The notes under the pieces: generated by a model
What the model saw: the letters and a program-made list of their open reading frames with translations, nothing else
What the model was told of the DNA's origin: nothing
Database searches by the model: none
Shown here: positions 54,850 through 63,297 of the stretch, piece by piece
Position numbering within the stretch: position 1 is the stretch's first letter
Layout of the letters: every line of letters starts with the position of its first letter
Position numbers and translations under genes: made by a program
NCBI GenBank assembly: GCA_021776635.1
Contig: JAJFFN010000035.1
Location: 62,001-126,000, forward strand
Direction: 5' to 3'
DNA length: 64,000 nucleotides
Source of the DNA: Robiginitomaculum sp.
Lineage (GTDB): Bacteria > Pseudomonadota > Alphaproteobacteria > Caulobacterales > Maricaulaceae

Positions 54850-55749
54850 ATGGTATATACACGGTCAGTTTTATTTAATTTATTTATCAAAACACCATTT
54901 TTGTTTTTGCGAGATGTTCATCGGCGTTTTGTAGCTGATGACGGTTTTGTGCTTTCGGGAAACATAGCTTTTTCCTCGTTGCTGGCATTCTTTCCATTTT
55001 TAATTTTCTTAACGGCTTTGGCGGGGTTTTTAGGGAACGAGCCTTTGGCCCGAACTGTAATTGACTATTTGTTGTCGGTCGCCCCCGCAGAAATTGTGGA
55101 ACCTGTATCTGATGATATCCATTTAATTCTTACAGAATCCAATAGCCAGATATTGACGCTGTCCATTGCTTTTACGCTTTATATTGCTGCGGGTGGTGTT
55201 GAAAGTCTACGAGTAGGTTTTAACCGCGCATATGGTTTGGGGGCACGGGACCGTCGGCCATGGTGGATGCGCGTATTACAAAATTTGGCATTCGTTTTGG
55301 GTGGTGCCGCCGTCTTACTCGTGTTGGCGGTGTTCATAGTATTTGCACCTTTATGGTGGGGCGCAGCAGAAGCGCGCCTTGTTTTTTTGGATAATTTCTC
55401 TAGCTGGTTTCATTTGCTACGGCTGCCCATTGGTCTTTCCGTTATGTTTTTAGCCCTTAGCTTTGGGCACTTATATTTGCCGCGAAAACGGCTTCGGCTT
55501 CGTCAGGTTCTGCCTGGGATATTAGCGACTATGATTTTATGGCTATTGGCCGCACAGCTTTACGCTAAATATACGGCTGAATTTTCCCGTGCTCAAATTA
55601 TGTATGCGGGTCTTGGTAGTGTTGTCATTGCGCTCTTATTTGTTTATATTTCTGCTGCACTCGTCATATTTGGCGGCGCGTTTAACGAGGTGCTTCTTCT
55701 AAAGCAAAAAGCAGACAGCAAAACATCCAATAACAAAAAAGGAAGTTAA
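54850..55749 (+). CDS. YihY/BrkB family inner-membrane protein
   Basis: 299 residues with about six membrane helices and the family text DGFVLSGNIAFSSLLAFFPFLIFLTALAG in outline, GGVESLRVGFNRAYGL and FGGAFNEVLL near the C-terminus. The family was once called ribonuclease BN by mistake; the actual function is unsettled (possible transporter or virulence-linked protein). It follows the unknown membrane protein and is 1 bp before the MAPEG gene. Confidence 0.87.
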   Translation: MVYTRSVLFNLFIKTPFLFLRDVHRRFVADDGFVLSGNIAFSSLLAFFPFLIFLTALAGFLGNEPLARTVIDYLLSVAPAEIVEPVSDDIHLILTESNSQILTLSIAFTLYIAAGGVESLRVGFNRAYGLGARDRRPWWMRVLQNLAFVLGGAAVLLVLAVFIVFAPLWWGAAEARLVFLDNFSSWFHLLRLPIGLSVMFLALSFGHLYLPRKRLRLRQVLPGILATMILWLLAAQLYAKYTAEFSRAQIMYAGLGSVVIALLFVYISAALVIFGGAFNEVLLLKQKADSKTSNNKKGS

Positions 55750-55750
55750 T

Positions 55751-56155
55751 ATGGAATCGATTGCAATTTATCACTTAACAGGGTTGGCAATGGGCGCTGC
55801 GGGGGCTTTGTTGTTGCTTCAACTCTTGGTGGCGGACATAGCGGGGCTAAGGGTTCCGCATATACCGGGTGCCCCAATAGAGCCAAACCATAAAAACTTC
55901 ATTTTCAGGGCTAACCGCTCGCTTGGAAATATGAATGAAAGCGTTTCTATATTTATTATTTTCACCCTCGTTGGGATTTTATCTGCTGCAGATCCAATAT
56001 GGCTTGGCCGTTTGGCGTGGGTTTATATTGTGGCTCGTATAGCATATATGTTGTGCTACTGGTTCAACATAAAGCTTCTACGGTCTGTGTTTTTTGGGCT
56101 AAGCCTTTTGGCACTGCTTGGGCTTGGCGTGGTAATGGCTGGCGGGTTGATTTAA
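55751..56155 (+). CDS. MAPEG family membrane protein
   Basis: 134 residues with four membrane helices in the MAPEG pattern: an N-terminal helix, then NHKNFIFRANRSLGNMNESVSIFIIF (the family E-N-x-x-E/R-like region) and a middle segment IAYMLCYWFNIKLLR. MAPEG proteins include glutathione-dependent enzymes of lipid and xenobiotic metabolism; the bacterial members of this size are mostly uncharacterised. It is 1 bp after the BrkB-like gene. Confidence 0.82.
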   Translation: MESIAIYHLTGLAMGAAGALLLLQLLVADIAGLRVPHIPGAPIEPNHKNFIFRANRSLGNMNESVSIFIIFTLVGILSAADPIWLGRLAWVYIVARIAYMLCYWFNIKLLRSVFFGLSLLALLGLGVVMAGGLI

Positions 56156-56187
56156 TTGCCTTAGGTCAAATGTTTTGTTGACATGAG

Positions 56188-56203
56188 TGTGACATATGTC
56201 ACA
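56188..56203. promoter_or_regulatory. Perfect 16-bp palindrome TGTGACATATGTCACA, BlaI-type operator
   Basis: The palindrome lies 10 bp before the BlaI-type start and inside the spacer of a probable promoter (TTGACA at 56178-56183, TAAATA-like -10 near 56204). BlaI/MecI repressors recognise similar palindromes with a TACAnnTGTA core; here the core is GACATATGTC. The position suggests autorepression. Confidence 0.65.
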
Positions 56204-56212
56204 TAAATAACT

Positions 56213-56581
56213 ATGAATAAAACTCCAAACCCACCAGAACTGGTAATTTTAAAAGCGCTTTGGTTAAAGGGAAGCCTTCCTGTGCGGGCTTTACATGAGA
56301 TTTGCGCTGCAAATTTAAACTGGTCGTTTTCGTCAACCCGCAAAACGGTGGAGCGTATGGTAGATAAAGGGTTTGTTGAAACCTGCATTACCAAAGAAAA
56401 ATCACCAGTCATAATAAGAGCCCGCATATCTAAAACCACCATGCTTGCACACATCGCGAGAACATTTTTCAACCAAGTTTTAGAGGTCGAGGGGGCCGTG
56501 CCAATATCAGCATTCACAAACAGCACATTACTGTCGGATGATGAATTGGATGAGCTAGAAGGCTTGTTAGGCAGTAAATAA
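56213..56581 (+). CDS. BlaI/MecI family winged-helix repressor
   Basis: 122 residues. ELVILKALWLKGSLPVRALHEI and STRKTVERMVDKGFVE are the recognition and wing parts of the BlaI family; the C-terminal half has the FFNQVL...LSDDELDELEGLL dimerisation text. Such repressors control beta-lactam resistance, and related members control copper or other genes. The usual membrane partner (BlaR1/MecR1, M56 peptidase) and a beta-lactamase are not next to it, so this is an orphan whose target may be its own gene or the def-fmt-truA run that follows. Confidence 0.82.
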   Translation: MNKTPNPPELVILKALWLKGSLPVRALHEICAANLNWSFSSTRKTVERMVDKGFVETCITKEKSPVIIRARISKTTMLAHIARTFFNQVLEVEGAVPISAFTNSTLLSDDELDELEGLLGSK

Positions 56582-56632
56582 TGGGTCTTGCTTGTGCTTG
56601 ACGAAAGCTTGGCGGCAACCTACATCACGTTT

Positions 56633-57151
56633 ATGACTATACGCCCAATATTAACTGTACCCAATCCAGTGCTCAAGCAGTGCTCTAAGCCCGTCGCAGA
56701 GGTGACCGACGAGACGCGAAGGCTGATGGACGATATGCTGGAGACTATGTATTTAGCGCCAGGCATTGGCTTAGCGGCTGTGCAAATTGGCGTACCGCTC
56801 AATATAATCGTAATGGACCTAGCGAAAGAAGGCGATGACCCCAAACCGCAATATTTTATCAACCCACAAATCCTAGAAGTCATCGAGGAGAAAAGACCTT
56901 ACGAGGAAGGTTGTCTGTCTGTACCCGATGTCTTTGATGAAATTGATAGGTCAGCGCGCGTAAAAATCCGCTATCAAGATTACAACGGAATTGAAGTGAC
57001 GGAATGGGCAGAAGGCTTATATGCAGTTTGTATTCAACACGAAATGGATCATTTAAAAGGCGTTTTGTTTATTGATTATTTATCGCGGCTAAAACGCAAT
57101 CGCGCCGTAAAGAAAGTGCAAAAGGCGGAGAAATTGAAAGAAGCGGGATAA
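56633..57151 (+). CDS. def: Peptide deformylase
   Basis: 172 residues from ATG 56633 (the frame is open from 56588, but [21 protein letters not shown] is the normal start). It removes the formyl group from new proteins. Motifs 1-3 are [22 protein letters not shown] (metal Cys) and [11 protein letters not shown] (metal His pair and catalytic Glu). No strong ribosome site is seen. The stop shares one base with fmt's start, and def-fmt-truA follow in order. Confidence 0.94.
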   Translation: MTIRPILTVPNPVLKQCSKPVAEVTDETRRLMDDMLETMYLAPGIGLAAVQIGVPLNIIVMDLAKEGDDPKPQYFINPQILEVIEEKRPYEEGCLSVPDVFDEIDRSARVKIRYQDYNGIEVTEWAEGLYAVCIQHEMDHLKGVLFIDYLSRLKRNRAVKKVQKAEKLKEAG

Positions 57152-58080
57152 TGACTTTGCGGATAGTATTCATGGGTACGCCTGCGTTTGCGGTTCCGTC
57201 ACTTTCAGAAATATTGGCAGCGGGCCAAGATGTGGTGCGGGTTTATACCCAACCCCCACGCCGTTCTGGTCGCGGTAAAACCCTCACCAAAAGCCCGGTA
57301 CATCAATTTGCAGAAATTATGGGTCTACCAGTAGAAACTCCGCAGAGCTTTCGAAAACCACATGTGATTGATGCTCTGGATGCATTAAACGCAGATGTGG
57401 CCTGCGTTGTGGCTTACGGACAAATTTTACCAAAGCGTGCTTTGGCAGCACCGCGTTTTGGATGTTTAAATTTACACGGCTCAAAATTGCCGCGTTGGCG
57501 CGGTGCGGCACCTGTTCAGCGTGCTATTATGGCGGGCGACACGCAAACTGCAGCACAGATTATGCAAATGGAACCAGGGTTAGATAGCGGCCCGATATTG
57601 TTATCCGAAATCATTCCCATTCTTAACGAGGATACTGCCGCTAATTTGTCTGAACGTATGTCGCGCATCGGTGCCGCTCTTTGGCCGCGCACATTGGCTG
57701 CGCTTGAGCGCGGGGTACTAATAGCGAGCGCGCAGACCGGCAAACCAACCTACGCCGCAAAAATTGACAAGGCCGAAGCTCGTTTAAACTGGTGCAAGCC
57801 TGCCAAACAGCTAGAGCAGCAAATTCGAGGTCTATCTCCTTTTCCAGGGGCTTGGTGTATGCTACCTGGGCATAAAGGCAAAGAGCGTATCAAAATACAC
57901 TTGGCAAAGGTTGAACGCGGCGAAGGTAGCCCTGGCACGACATTGGATGACCAGTTGCTCATCGCAACGCGCGATAAATCTCTTCGGTTGCTGCGCATAC
58001 AACCTGCGGGAAAATCAACAATGGATGTGAAAAACTATTTGCGGGGCCGTCCTGTAGATGCAGGCATACGCTTAACATGA
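57151..58080 (+). CDS. fmt: Methionyl-tRNA formyltransferase
   Basis: 309 residues. It formylates initiator Met-tRNA using 10-formyl-tetrahydrofolate. Seen are FMGTPAFAVPSLSEIL, the signature LNLHGSKLPRWRGAAPVQRAI with catalytic Asn/His, and MEPGLDSGPILL. The C-terminal OB-like domain is present. It is coupled to def (1-bp overlap) and truA (4-bp overlap). Confidence 0.96.
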   Translation: MTLRIVFMGTPAFAVPSLSEILAAGQDVVRVYTQPPRRSGRGKTLTKSPVHQFAEIMGLPVETPQSFRKPHVIDALDALNADVACVVAYGQILPKRALAAPRFGCLNLHGSKLPRWRGAAPVQRAIMAGDTQTAAQIMQMEPGLDSGPILLSEIIPILNEDTAANLSERMSRIGAALWPRTLAALERGVLIASAQTGKPTYAAKIDKAEARLNWCKPAKQLEQQIRGLSPFPGAWCMLPGHKGKERIKIHLAKVERGEGSPGTTLDDQLLIATRDKSLRLLRIQPAGKSTMDVKNYLRGRPVDAGIRLT

Positions 58081-58820
58081 CCCGTTATAAGCTAACCATA
58101 GAATACGATGGTGGCCCGTATTTTGGTTGGCAGCGCCAAAAAGTAGAGCCGAGCATCCAGCAAGCAATCGAAGAAGCCTGCGAGAAGCTAGACGGTAAGC
58201 TACCGCGTATTTTTGGCGCAGGCCGCACCGACAGTGGTGTGCATGCGCTTGGTCAAGTTGCCCATGTCGACCTCATTAAGGATATTCGCGCGGACAAAGT
58301 CCGTGATGGCCTTAATTATCATCTTGCAGATCACCCAATAACAATATTGGACGCACAGTTGGTTAGCGGCGAATTCCATGCCCGTTTTGATGCAATATCA
58401 CGCACCTATTTATTTAAGGTCATAGACCGCCGCCCAAAACTGGCATTGGATAAGGGTCGCGTCTGGCGTTTACCTGTGAAACTAGATGCAGATATGATGC
58501 ACCATGCCGCCGGTATTTTACTTGGTGAACATGATTTTACGACGTTTCGCGATAAACGGTGCCAATCAAAATCACCAATAAAAACACTAGATGAATTGGC
58601 GGTAACAAGGGTGGAAGATGAGATACACATACACGCCAAAGCACGTTCATTCTTGCATCGGCAAATCCGCTCTATAACCGGTACATTAGTTGAAGTCGGC
58701 ATGGGAAAATTGACGGCGCAAGATGTAGCAAATGCCCTTGTATCTTGTGACCGTACGATGTGCAGTCCTGTTGCGCCGCCAGACGGATTGTACCTCATGG
58801 CGGTTGGATATGAAAAATGA
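58077..58820 (+). CDS. truA: tRNA pseudouridine(38-40) synthase
   Basis: 247 residues. It makes pseudouridine at positions 38-40 of many tRNA anticodon arms. The catalytic Asp sits in GAGRTDSGVHALGQVAHVD at about residues 48-66. YDGGPYFGWQRQ and the late FLHRQIRSITGTLVEVG are typical. It overlaps fmt and the M48-type gene by 4 bp each. Confidence 0.95.
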   Translation: MTRYKLTIEYDGGPYFGWQRQKVEPSIQQAIEEACEKLDGKLPRIFGAGRTDSGVHALGQVAHVDLIKDIRADKVRDGLNYHLADHPITILDAQLVSGEFHARFDAISRTYLFKVIDRRPKLALDKGRVWRLPVKLDADMMHHAAGILLGEHDFTTFRDKRCQSKSPIKTLDELAVTRVEDEIHIHAKARSFLHRQIRSITGTLVEVGMGKLTAQDVANALVSCDRTMCSPVAPPDGLYLMAVGYEK

Positions 58821-59803
58821 TGCGTAGAATACTTAAGCTGTTTTTGATTTGTGCTTGTCCTCTTTTTTTATTTGCGTGCGCCTCTGTAAACACTAAACTC
58901 CCCATGCCCACAAAAGCCCAAATAGACTTAGAAGCTGACATTCAAGAAACCAATGCTTTTGCAAGATATTTAAATATGCGCAAACGACTTGATAAAGTCG
59001 GCGCTCCTATTCTGGCTGCTAATGCCGAGTTGTGCAAGAATACAAGGAATGATTTTGGCGTTATCACGCATACGGAAAAATCTTACTCCAAGCATTTGCG
59101 CGGCGCTGCAAAACGGCAATTAAACGTACGTAAAAAACCATCGGTGCTGTTTGTAAGAGAAGGTAGTTCAGAAGGTAGTTTAGGGCACCGTAACGGTTTT
59201 AAAGCCGGAGATGTAATAATCGGGCAAGACGGCAAGCCCGTTTCTGCTCAAGATAAAAGTTTAGCAGATACCAGCACCTTACAAATTAGGCGCGCTGGTG
59301 AGGAAATCTTTATCAAGGTACAACCCACACCCATTTGTGATTACGGGATTTCTCTTAAAATATCTGGCGCCGTGAATGCATATGCCAACGGCAAATCCAT
59401 AACAGTTACCAGCGCTATGATGGACTTTGTCAACAGCGATGCAGAATTGGCTTTAGTGGTCGGACACGAATTAGCCCACAATACCATGAAACATGTCCGC
59501 AAAGCCATATGGAACACAATAATATCAGGTTTTGCATCACGTACGACAAGACCCTTTGAATCTGAGGCTGATTATGTCGGTTTATACTATATGGCCAGGG
59601 CCGGATATAACTTGAACGGCGTAGAAGATTTTTGGCGCAGACTTGGTGTAGAGCATCCCAAAAGCATAGTGCGAGCGAAGACCCATCCGGTGACACCAGA
59701 ACGATTACTGGCTATTCGTTTGGCTGCAAAAGAAATTGAAACCAAACGTGCTTCTGGTATGGCTTTACTTCCAAATTCAATATCGGCAAATTCGAAGCAA
59801 TGA
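58817..59803 (+). CDS. M48-type metallopeptidase lipoprotein with PDZ-like insert
   Basis: 328 residues. The N-terminus is a lipoprotein signal ending LFACAS. A PDZ-like module follows at about residues 112-165 (SLGHRNGFKAGDVIIGQDGKPV). The M48 active site is VVGHELAHNTMKH, with the third zinc ligand Glu in SEADYVGLYYMARAGYN. It is probably a periplasmic, membrane-anchored quality-control protease related to BepA/LoiP but with a different domain layout. It overlaps truA at its start and a very small ORF at its end. Confidence 0.87.
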   Translation: MMRRILKLFLICACPLFLFACASVNTKLPMPTKAQIDLEADIQETNAFARYLNMRKRLDKVGAPILAANAELCKNTRNDFGVITHTEKSYSKHLRGAAKRQLNVRKKPSVLFVREGSSEGSLGHRNGFKAGDVIIGQDGKPVSAQDKSLADTSTLQIRRAGEEIFIKVQPTPICDYGISLKISGAVNAYANGKSITVTSAMMDFVNSDAELALVVGHELAHNTMKHVRKAIWNTIISGFASRTTRPFESEADYVGLYYMARAGYNLNGVEDFWRRLGVEHPKSIVRAKTHPVTPERLLAIRLAAKEIETKRASGMALLPNSISANSKQ

Positions 59804-59913
59804 AATGCGCCAAACAATATGAAATAGGTTTGTTCGTTGTTTTGGTTTTATTGTTGCCAGGCTACTCTAACACGGTAACGAATGCTGGTCTAAGTCACAG
59901 CTATAGCCAATAA
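59800..59913 (+). CDS. Very small secreted or membrane peptide, coupled to the M48 gene
   Basis: A 37-residue ORF whose ATG overlaps the M48 gene's stop (ATGA). It has a basic N-terminus, a hydrophobic core (IGLFVVLVLLLPGYS) and a short polar tail, so it could be a cleaved signal peptide or a tail-anchored helix. Evidence is limited to the overlap and composition; no family is recognised. Confidence 0.35.
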   Translation: MKCAKQYEIGLFVVLVLLLPGYSNTVTNAGLSHSYSQ

Positions 59914-59934
59914 CTAGAGCTTTTCCTATGTATA

Positions 59935-60024
59935 TTGGGTCACATCCGCGCATATGGAGCTTAAGCATCGCCGCGCGGCGTAAGTCTGCTCGGATGAACG
60001 GATAAGGCCATCAAATTAACCCAA
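59935..60024. other. Nested inverted repeats between M48/small ORF and rph; possible structured RNA
   Basis: Four complementary pairs nest in about 90 nt: TTGGGT (59935-59940) with ACCCAA (60019-60024), CATCCG (59943-59948) with CGGATG (59991-59996), CTTA with TAAG, and the 12-bp perfect palindrome CGCCGCGCGGCG (59969-59980) at the core. There is no T-run, so it is not a simple terminator. The strand is undecided because the flanking genes converge. Confidence 0.35.
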
Positions 60025-60038
60025 AAACCTGAAACGTT

Positions 60039-60755
60039 CTAGGATTTAATTGCTGCCATCTGGGCGGCACAAAGTTCATTAATACCTTTACCCGCCAGAC
60101 GCATTAGCTCTGTAAACTCATCAGATGCAAATGGCGTATCCTCTGCGCTGGCTTGGATTTCTATTATACCGCCTGTGGCTGAGAGGACAAAGTTGGCATC
60201 GGTTTGTGCCGCACTGTCTTCCGTATATTCCAGATCGAGCCGACATGTATCTTCAACAATCCCGCACGAGACGGCGGCGATTTGATCTGTAATTGGGTCG
60301 GTTTCCAGCACACCTTCTTCCATTAAATAATTAATCGCTAGCTTTAGCGCTACCCATGCGCCAGTTATGGATGCCGTGCGGGTGCCGCCGTCAGCCTGTA
60401 TAACATCGCAGTCCAAAATAATTTGCCGTTCACCCAATGCTTTTAAATCAACACCAGCACGTAAACTACGGCCAATTAGGCGCTGAATTTCCATCGTCCG
60501 ACCGCCTTGACCGGATTTGGTGGCTTCGCGGCGCATGCGGGTATGGGTCGAGCGGGGTAACATGCCGTATTCTGCCGTCACCCAACCTCTGCCCTTGCCC
60601 TTTAGCCAGCGCGGTACACCCGGATCTACACTGGCGGTACACAAAACATGGGTATTACCGCATTTGATAATGCAGGAGCCTTCGGCGTAGGGCGAAACCC
60701 CTGTTTCTATACTAACGGGGCGAAGTTGGTCGAGAGCACGGTCATGAGGGCGCAT
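60039..60755 (-). CDS. rph: Ribonuclease PH
   Basis: 238 residues from ATG 60755, matching the family; an upstream in-frame start at 60782 adds nine. It trims tRNA 3' ends phosphorolytically. [43 protein letters not shown] in outline, [11 protein letters not shown] and [19 protein letters not shown] are all standard. It diverges from hrcA, a conserved alphaproteobacterial arrangement. Confidence 0.96.
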   Translation of the reverse strand: MRPHDRALDQLRPVSIETGVSPYAEGSCIIKCGNTHVLCTASVDPGVPRWLKGKGRGWVTAEYGMLPRSTHTRMRREATKSGQGGRTMEIQRLIGRSLRAGVDLKALGERQIILDCDVIQADGGTRTASITGAWVALKLAINYLMEEGVLETDPITDQIAAVSCGIVEDTCRLDLEYTEDSAAQTDANFVLSATGGIIEIQASAEDTPFASDEFTELMRLAGKGINELCAAQMAAIKS

Positions 60756-60866
60756 ATTATATCCTTGTTTCTTGTGCGACAAGGATTACCGTATTCGTAT
60801 AAATTAACCAAGGATTATTATCCCGAGAAGCTTTGCAATCGCAGGAAAAGCCGCTAAAAGTCTGCC

Positions 60867-61961
60867 ATGAAATTTCAGCCTACATCCTTGTCCCTCTCTG
60901 ACCTCGATTCCCGCGCACGCCTGATCTTTAAAGACATTGTTGAAAGTTACCTTAAGACAGGTATTCCTGTCGGCTCTGGCGCTTTAGCCAAAATGAACCA
61001 AGGCCGCTCGGGGCTCTCACCTGCATCAATACGAAACACGATGGCAGAGCTTGCTTCTTTGGGACTGTTGTCATCGGCTCATATTAGTGCAGGTAAAATG
61101 CCAACGCACCAAGGTTTACGGCTCTTTGTTGACGGCTTGTTGGAAATTGGCGATCTCTCTAAAACCGAACGCAAGTCTATTGATGCACAATTGGCGGGGC
61201 GCAACATGCGACTTGAGGCAGTATTGGAAAAAGCGTCACAGTCTTTGGCCGGACTTGCGGGTGGGGCCGGCTTGGTGCTGGCACCTTCCACCTCCGACAT
61301 GCAAAGTCGGTATCTTCGTCATGTGGAATTTGTAGGGCTTGACGGCGCCCAAGCCTTGGCCGTAATGGTCTATGCGGACGGCCATGTGGAAAACCGGATT
61401 ATGGATGTACCGACCGGGCTAATGACATCAGCCTTAGAGCGGGCCGGTAATTTCTTGTCAGCGCGGCTTAAAGGCAAGCGTCTTTCGGAAACGCGGGCGG
61501 AAATATTTGCTGAAATTGAAGCCGGGCAGTCCGCATTGGAGACATCCGCCGCAGGGTTGGTCAAACAAGGCATCGCAGAATGGAGCGGAAACAACAAAAT
61601 ATCACAAAAGCGCACATTAATTGTCCGCGGACAGGCTAGGCTCCTTGACAATTCGGGTGCGCAATCCGATTTGGAACGTATAAGACTTTTATTCGAAGAT
61701 CTGGAACGAAAGGAAGAATTGATAGCGCTGCTTGATAAGGCAGAAATGGCCGAAGGTGTGCGGATATTTATTGGTTCGGAAAACCCTCTATTTTCCCTAT
61801 CAGGTTCATCAGTTGTCGTTTCACCTTATAAAGATTCAGATCAAAATATTATTGGAGCGCTTGGTGTAATCGGGCCAACAAGATTAAATTACGCACGGGT
61901 CATTCCCATGGTCGACTATACGGCTTCGGTGATTGGCAAGTTGATACAAATGGACAAGTAA
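60867..61961 (+). CDS. hrcA: Heat-inducible transcription repressor HrcA
   Basis: 364 residues. The N-terminal winged helix (RARLIFKDIVESYLKTGIPVGSGALAK... LSPASIRNTMAELASLGLL in outline) and the C-terminal GAF-like domain match HrcA, which represses groESL or dnaK operons at CIRCE sites (TTAGCACTC-N9-GAGTGCTAA). I see no CIRCE element upstream of hrcA or grpE in this window. grpE follows 10 bp later. Confidence 0.95.
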   Translation: MKFQPTSLSLSDLDSRARLIFKDIVESYLKTGIPVGSGALAKMNQGRSGLSPASIRNTMAELASLGLLSSAHISAGKMPTHQGLRLFVDGLLEIGDLSKTERKSIDAQLAGRNMRLEAVLEKASQSLAGLAGGAGLVLAPSTSDMQSRYLRHVEFVGLDGAQALAVMVYADGHVENRIMDVPTGLMTSALERAGNFLSARLKGKRLSETRAEIFAEIEAGQSALETSAAGLVKQGIAEWSGNNKISQKRTLIVRGQARLLDNSGAQSDLERIRLLFEDLERKEELIALLDKAEMAEGVRIFIGSENPLFSLSGSSVVVSPYKDSDQNIIGALGVIGPTRLNYARVIPMVDYTASVIGKLIQMDK

Positions 61962-61971
61962 GGATTTTAAA

Positions 61972-62670
61972 ATGGCAAATGAGACAAGTACAAATGGCGA
62001 CAACTCTGAAAAGGATGCAATGCCGACAAATGCAGAATTAGATGCTTTGCAGGCACAAATTGATGAAGCCGCAAAAGCCGTCGCTGAGCGTACAGATTCT
62101 GAGCGTAAAGATGAAGGGCACACAAACAAAGAACCTACCGGTGACGGCGATAATAATACGCAACCCGAACTGAGCGAAACGGAACAGCAAGCCGCACGCA
62201 TTGAACAATTAGAAGCCGAACTTGCAGATGCAAAAGACGGCACTTTGCGCGCAATGGCCGAAACACAAAACATAAAAAAGAGGTCGGAGCGTGAAGTTAA
62301 GGCATCTAGCATTTATGCCGTAGAACGTTTCGCAGCAGACATGCTGTCTGTATCTGACAATCTTTCACGTGCTTTGTCGACGATAGATGAGAAAGCCCGC
62401 GGAGATTTAGGGGATAATGCCAAAAACCTGCTAGACGGACTGGAATTAACGCAAAAAGATTTGATTGCGGTTTTTTCACGCCACGGCATAAAGCCTGTAC
62501 TAGGACAAGGTTCAAAATTTGACCCGAATGTCCACCAAGCCGTCGCTCAAATTCCGTCTGAAGAAACAAAAGGAGATATTGCGCAAGTCATGCAAACCGG
62601 CTTTACTTTGGGCGAGCGGACATTGCGTGCCGCAATGGTTGCTGTGTCAACAGGGCGCGCCAAAACCTAA
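61972..62670 (+). CDS. grpE: Nucleotide exchange factor GrpE
   Basis: 232 residues. An acidic, low-complexity N-terminus of about 80 residues (Asp/Glu/Asn-rich) precedes the long dimerisation helix and the GrpE core: AETQNIKKRSEREVKAS, FDPNVHQAVAQIPSEE and FTLGERTLRAAMVAVS near the C-terminus. It swaps ADP for ATP on DnaK. It is coupled to hrcA; dnaK is not in this window. Confidence 0.95.
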   Translation: MANETSTNGDNSEKDAMPTNAELDALQAQIDEAAKAVAERTDSERKDEGHTNKEPTGDGDNNTQPELSETEQQAARIEQLEAELADAKDGTLRAMAETQNIKKRSEREVKASSIYAVERFAADMLSVSDNLSRALSTIDEKARGDLGDNAKNLLDGLELTQKDLIAVFSRHGIKPVLGQGSKFDPNVHQAVAQIPSEETKGDIAQVMQTGFTLGERTLRAAMVAVSTGRAKT

Positions 62671-62797
62671 TCTGCAACAGGTGAGCGCCTTTGTGTGTTT
62701 TTTTCAATTACTACTTCCCCAAATAGGTGTTTTGGTGTATGCGTGTTCTCACTACGGGTGCACGACCTAGTAGAAACATATTAACGAGGGGAATTTT

Positions 62798-63127
62798 ATG
62801 TCAGGTGAAAACGATAAATGGGAATTTTACAAAGACAAACGCGGAGAGCATCGCTGGCGCCGCAAAGCAAGCAACGGTAATATTGTTGGGTCGTCTTGTG
62901 AAGGTTACACAGGGAAATCTAGCTGTACCGCCAACGCTGAACGTCACGGCTATAATGGCAATCCCAAAGGGTTGGGGGCAAATGACAAATGGGAATTGTA
63001 CACTGACAAACGCAGCGAGCACCGCTGGCGCCGTACAGCTGTTAACGGCGAAGTCACAGGTGCAAGCTCAGAAAGTTATAAATCTAAAGGCGACTGCAAA
63101 TCCAACGCCGAACGTAACGGCATGTAA
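62798..63127 (+). CDS. Tandem DUF1508 (YegP-like) protein
   Basis: 109 residues made of two copies of one ~50-residue module: NDKWEFYKDKRGEHRWRRKASNGNIVGSS and then NDKWELYTDKRSEHRWRRTAVNGEVTGAS in outline, each followed by a YxxKxxCxxNAER segment. This is the DUF1508/YegP pattern, a small beta-rich fold of unknown function whose members are often stress-linked. GAGGGG lies before the ATG and an intrinsic terminator follows. It is a single-gene unit downstream of grpE. Confidence 0.9.
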   Translation: MSGENDKWEFYKDKRGEHRWRRKASNGNIVGSSCEGYTGKSSCTANAERHGYNGNPKGLGANDKWELYTDKRSEHRWRRTAVNGEVTGASSESYKSKGDCKSNAERNGM

Positions 63128-63152
63128 TTTAGGTTTAATGCTGTAAATTAAA

Positions 63153-63190
63153 AACACCCTCATCAATCAACTTGGTGAGGGTGTTTTTTT
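63153..63190 (+). terminator. Rho-independent terminator after the DUF1508 gene
   Basis: A perfect 10-bp stem (AACACCCTCA at 63153-63162 with TGAGGGTGTT at 63176-63185) and a 13-nt loop are followed by a T-run to 63190, 25 bp after the stop. Confidence 0.9.
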
Positions 63191-63297
63191 ATGTGGTTTG
63201 GTTACCTTTTTCGTCTGTGTTCACTAAAATATGATTGATAATGTCCAATAGAAACAAGCGCTTCATATTTAACGCCTCCATATTAAAGTGGCGTGTT

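Noticed and set aside
60783..60866. CIRCE element for HrcA
   Set aside because: No TTAGCACTC-N9-GAGTGCTAA-like repeat is present between rph and hrcA or before grpE.
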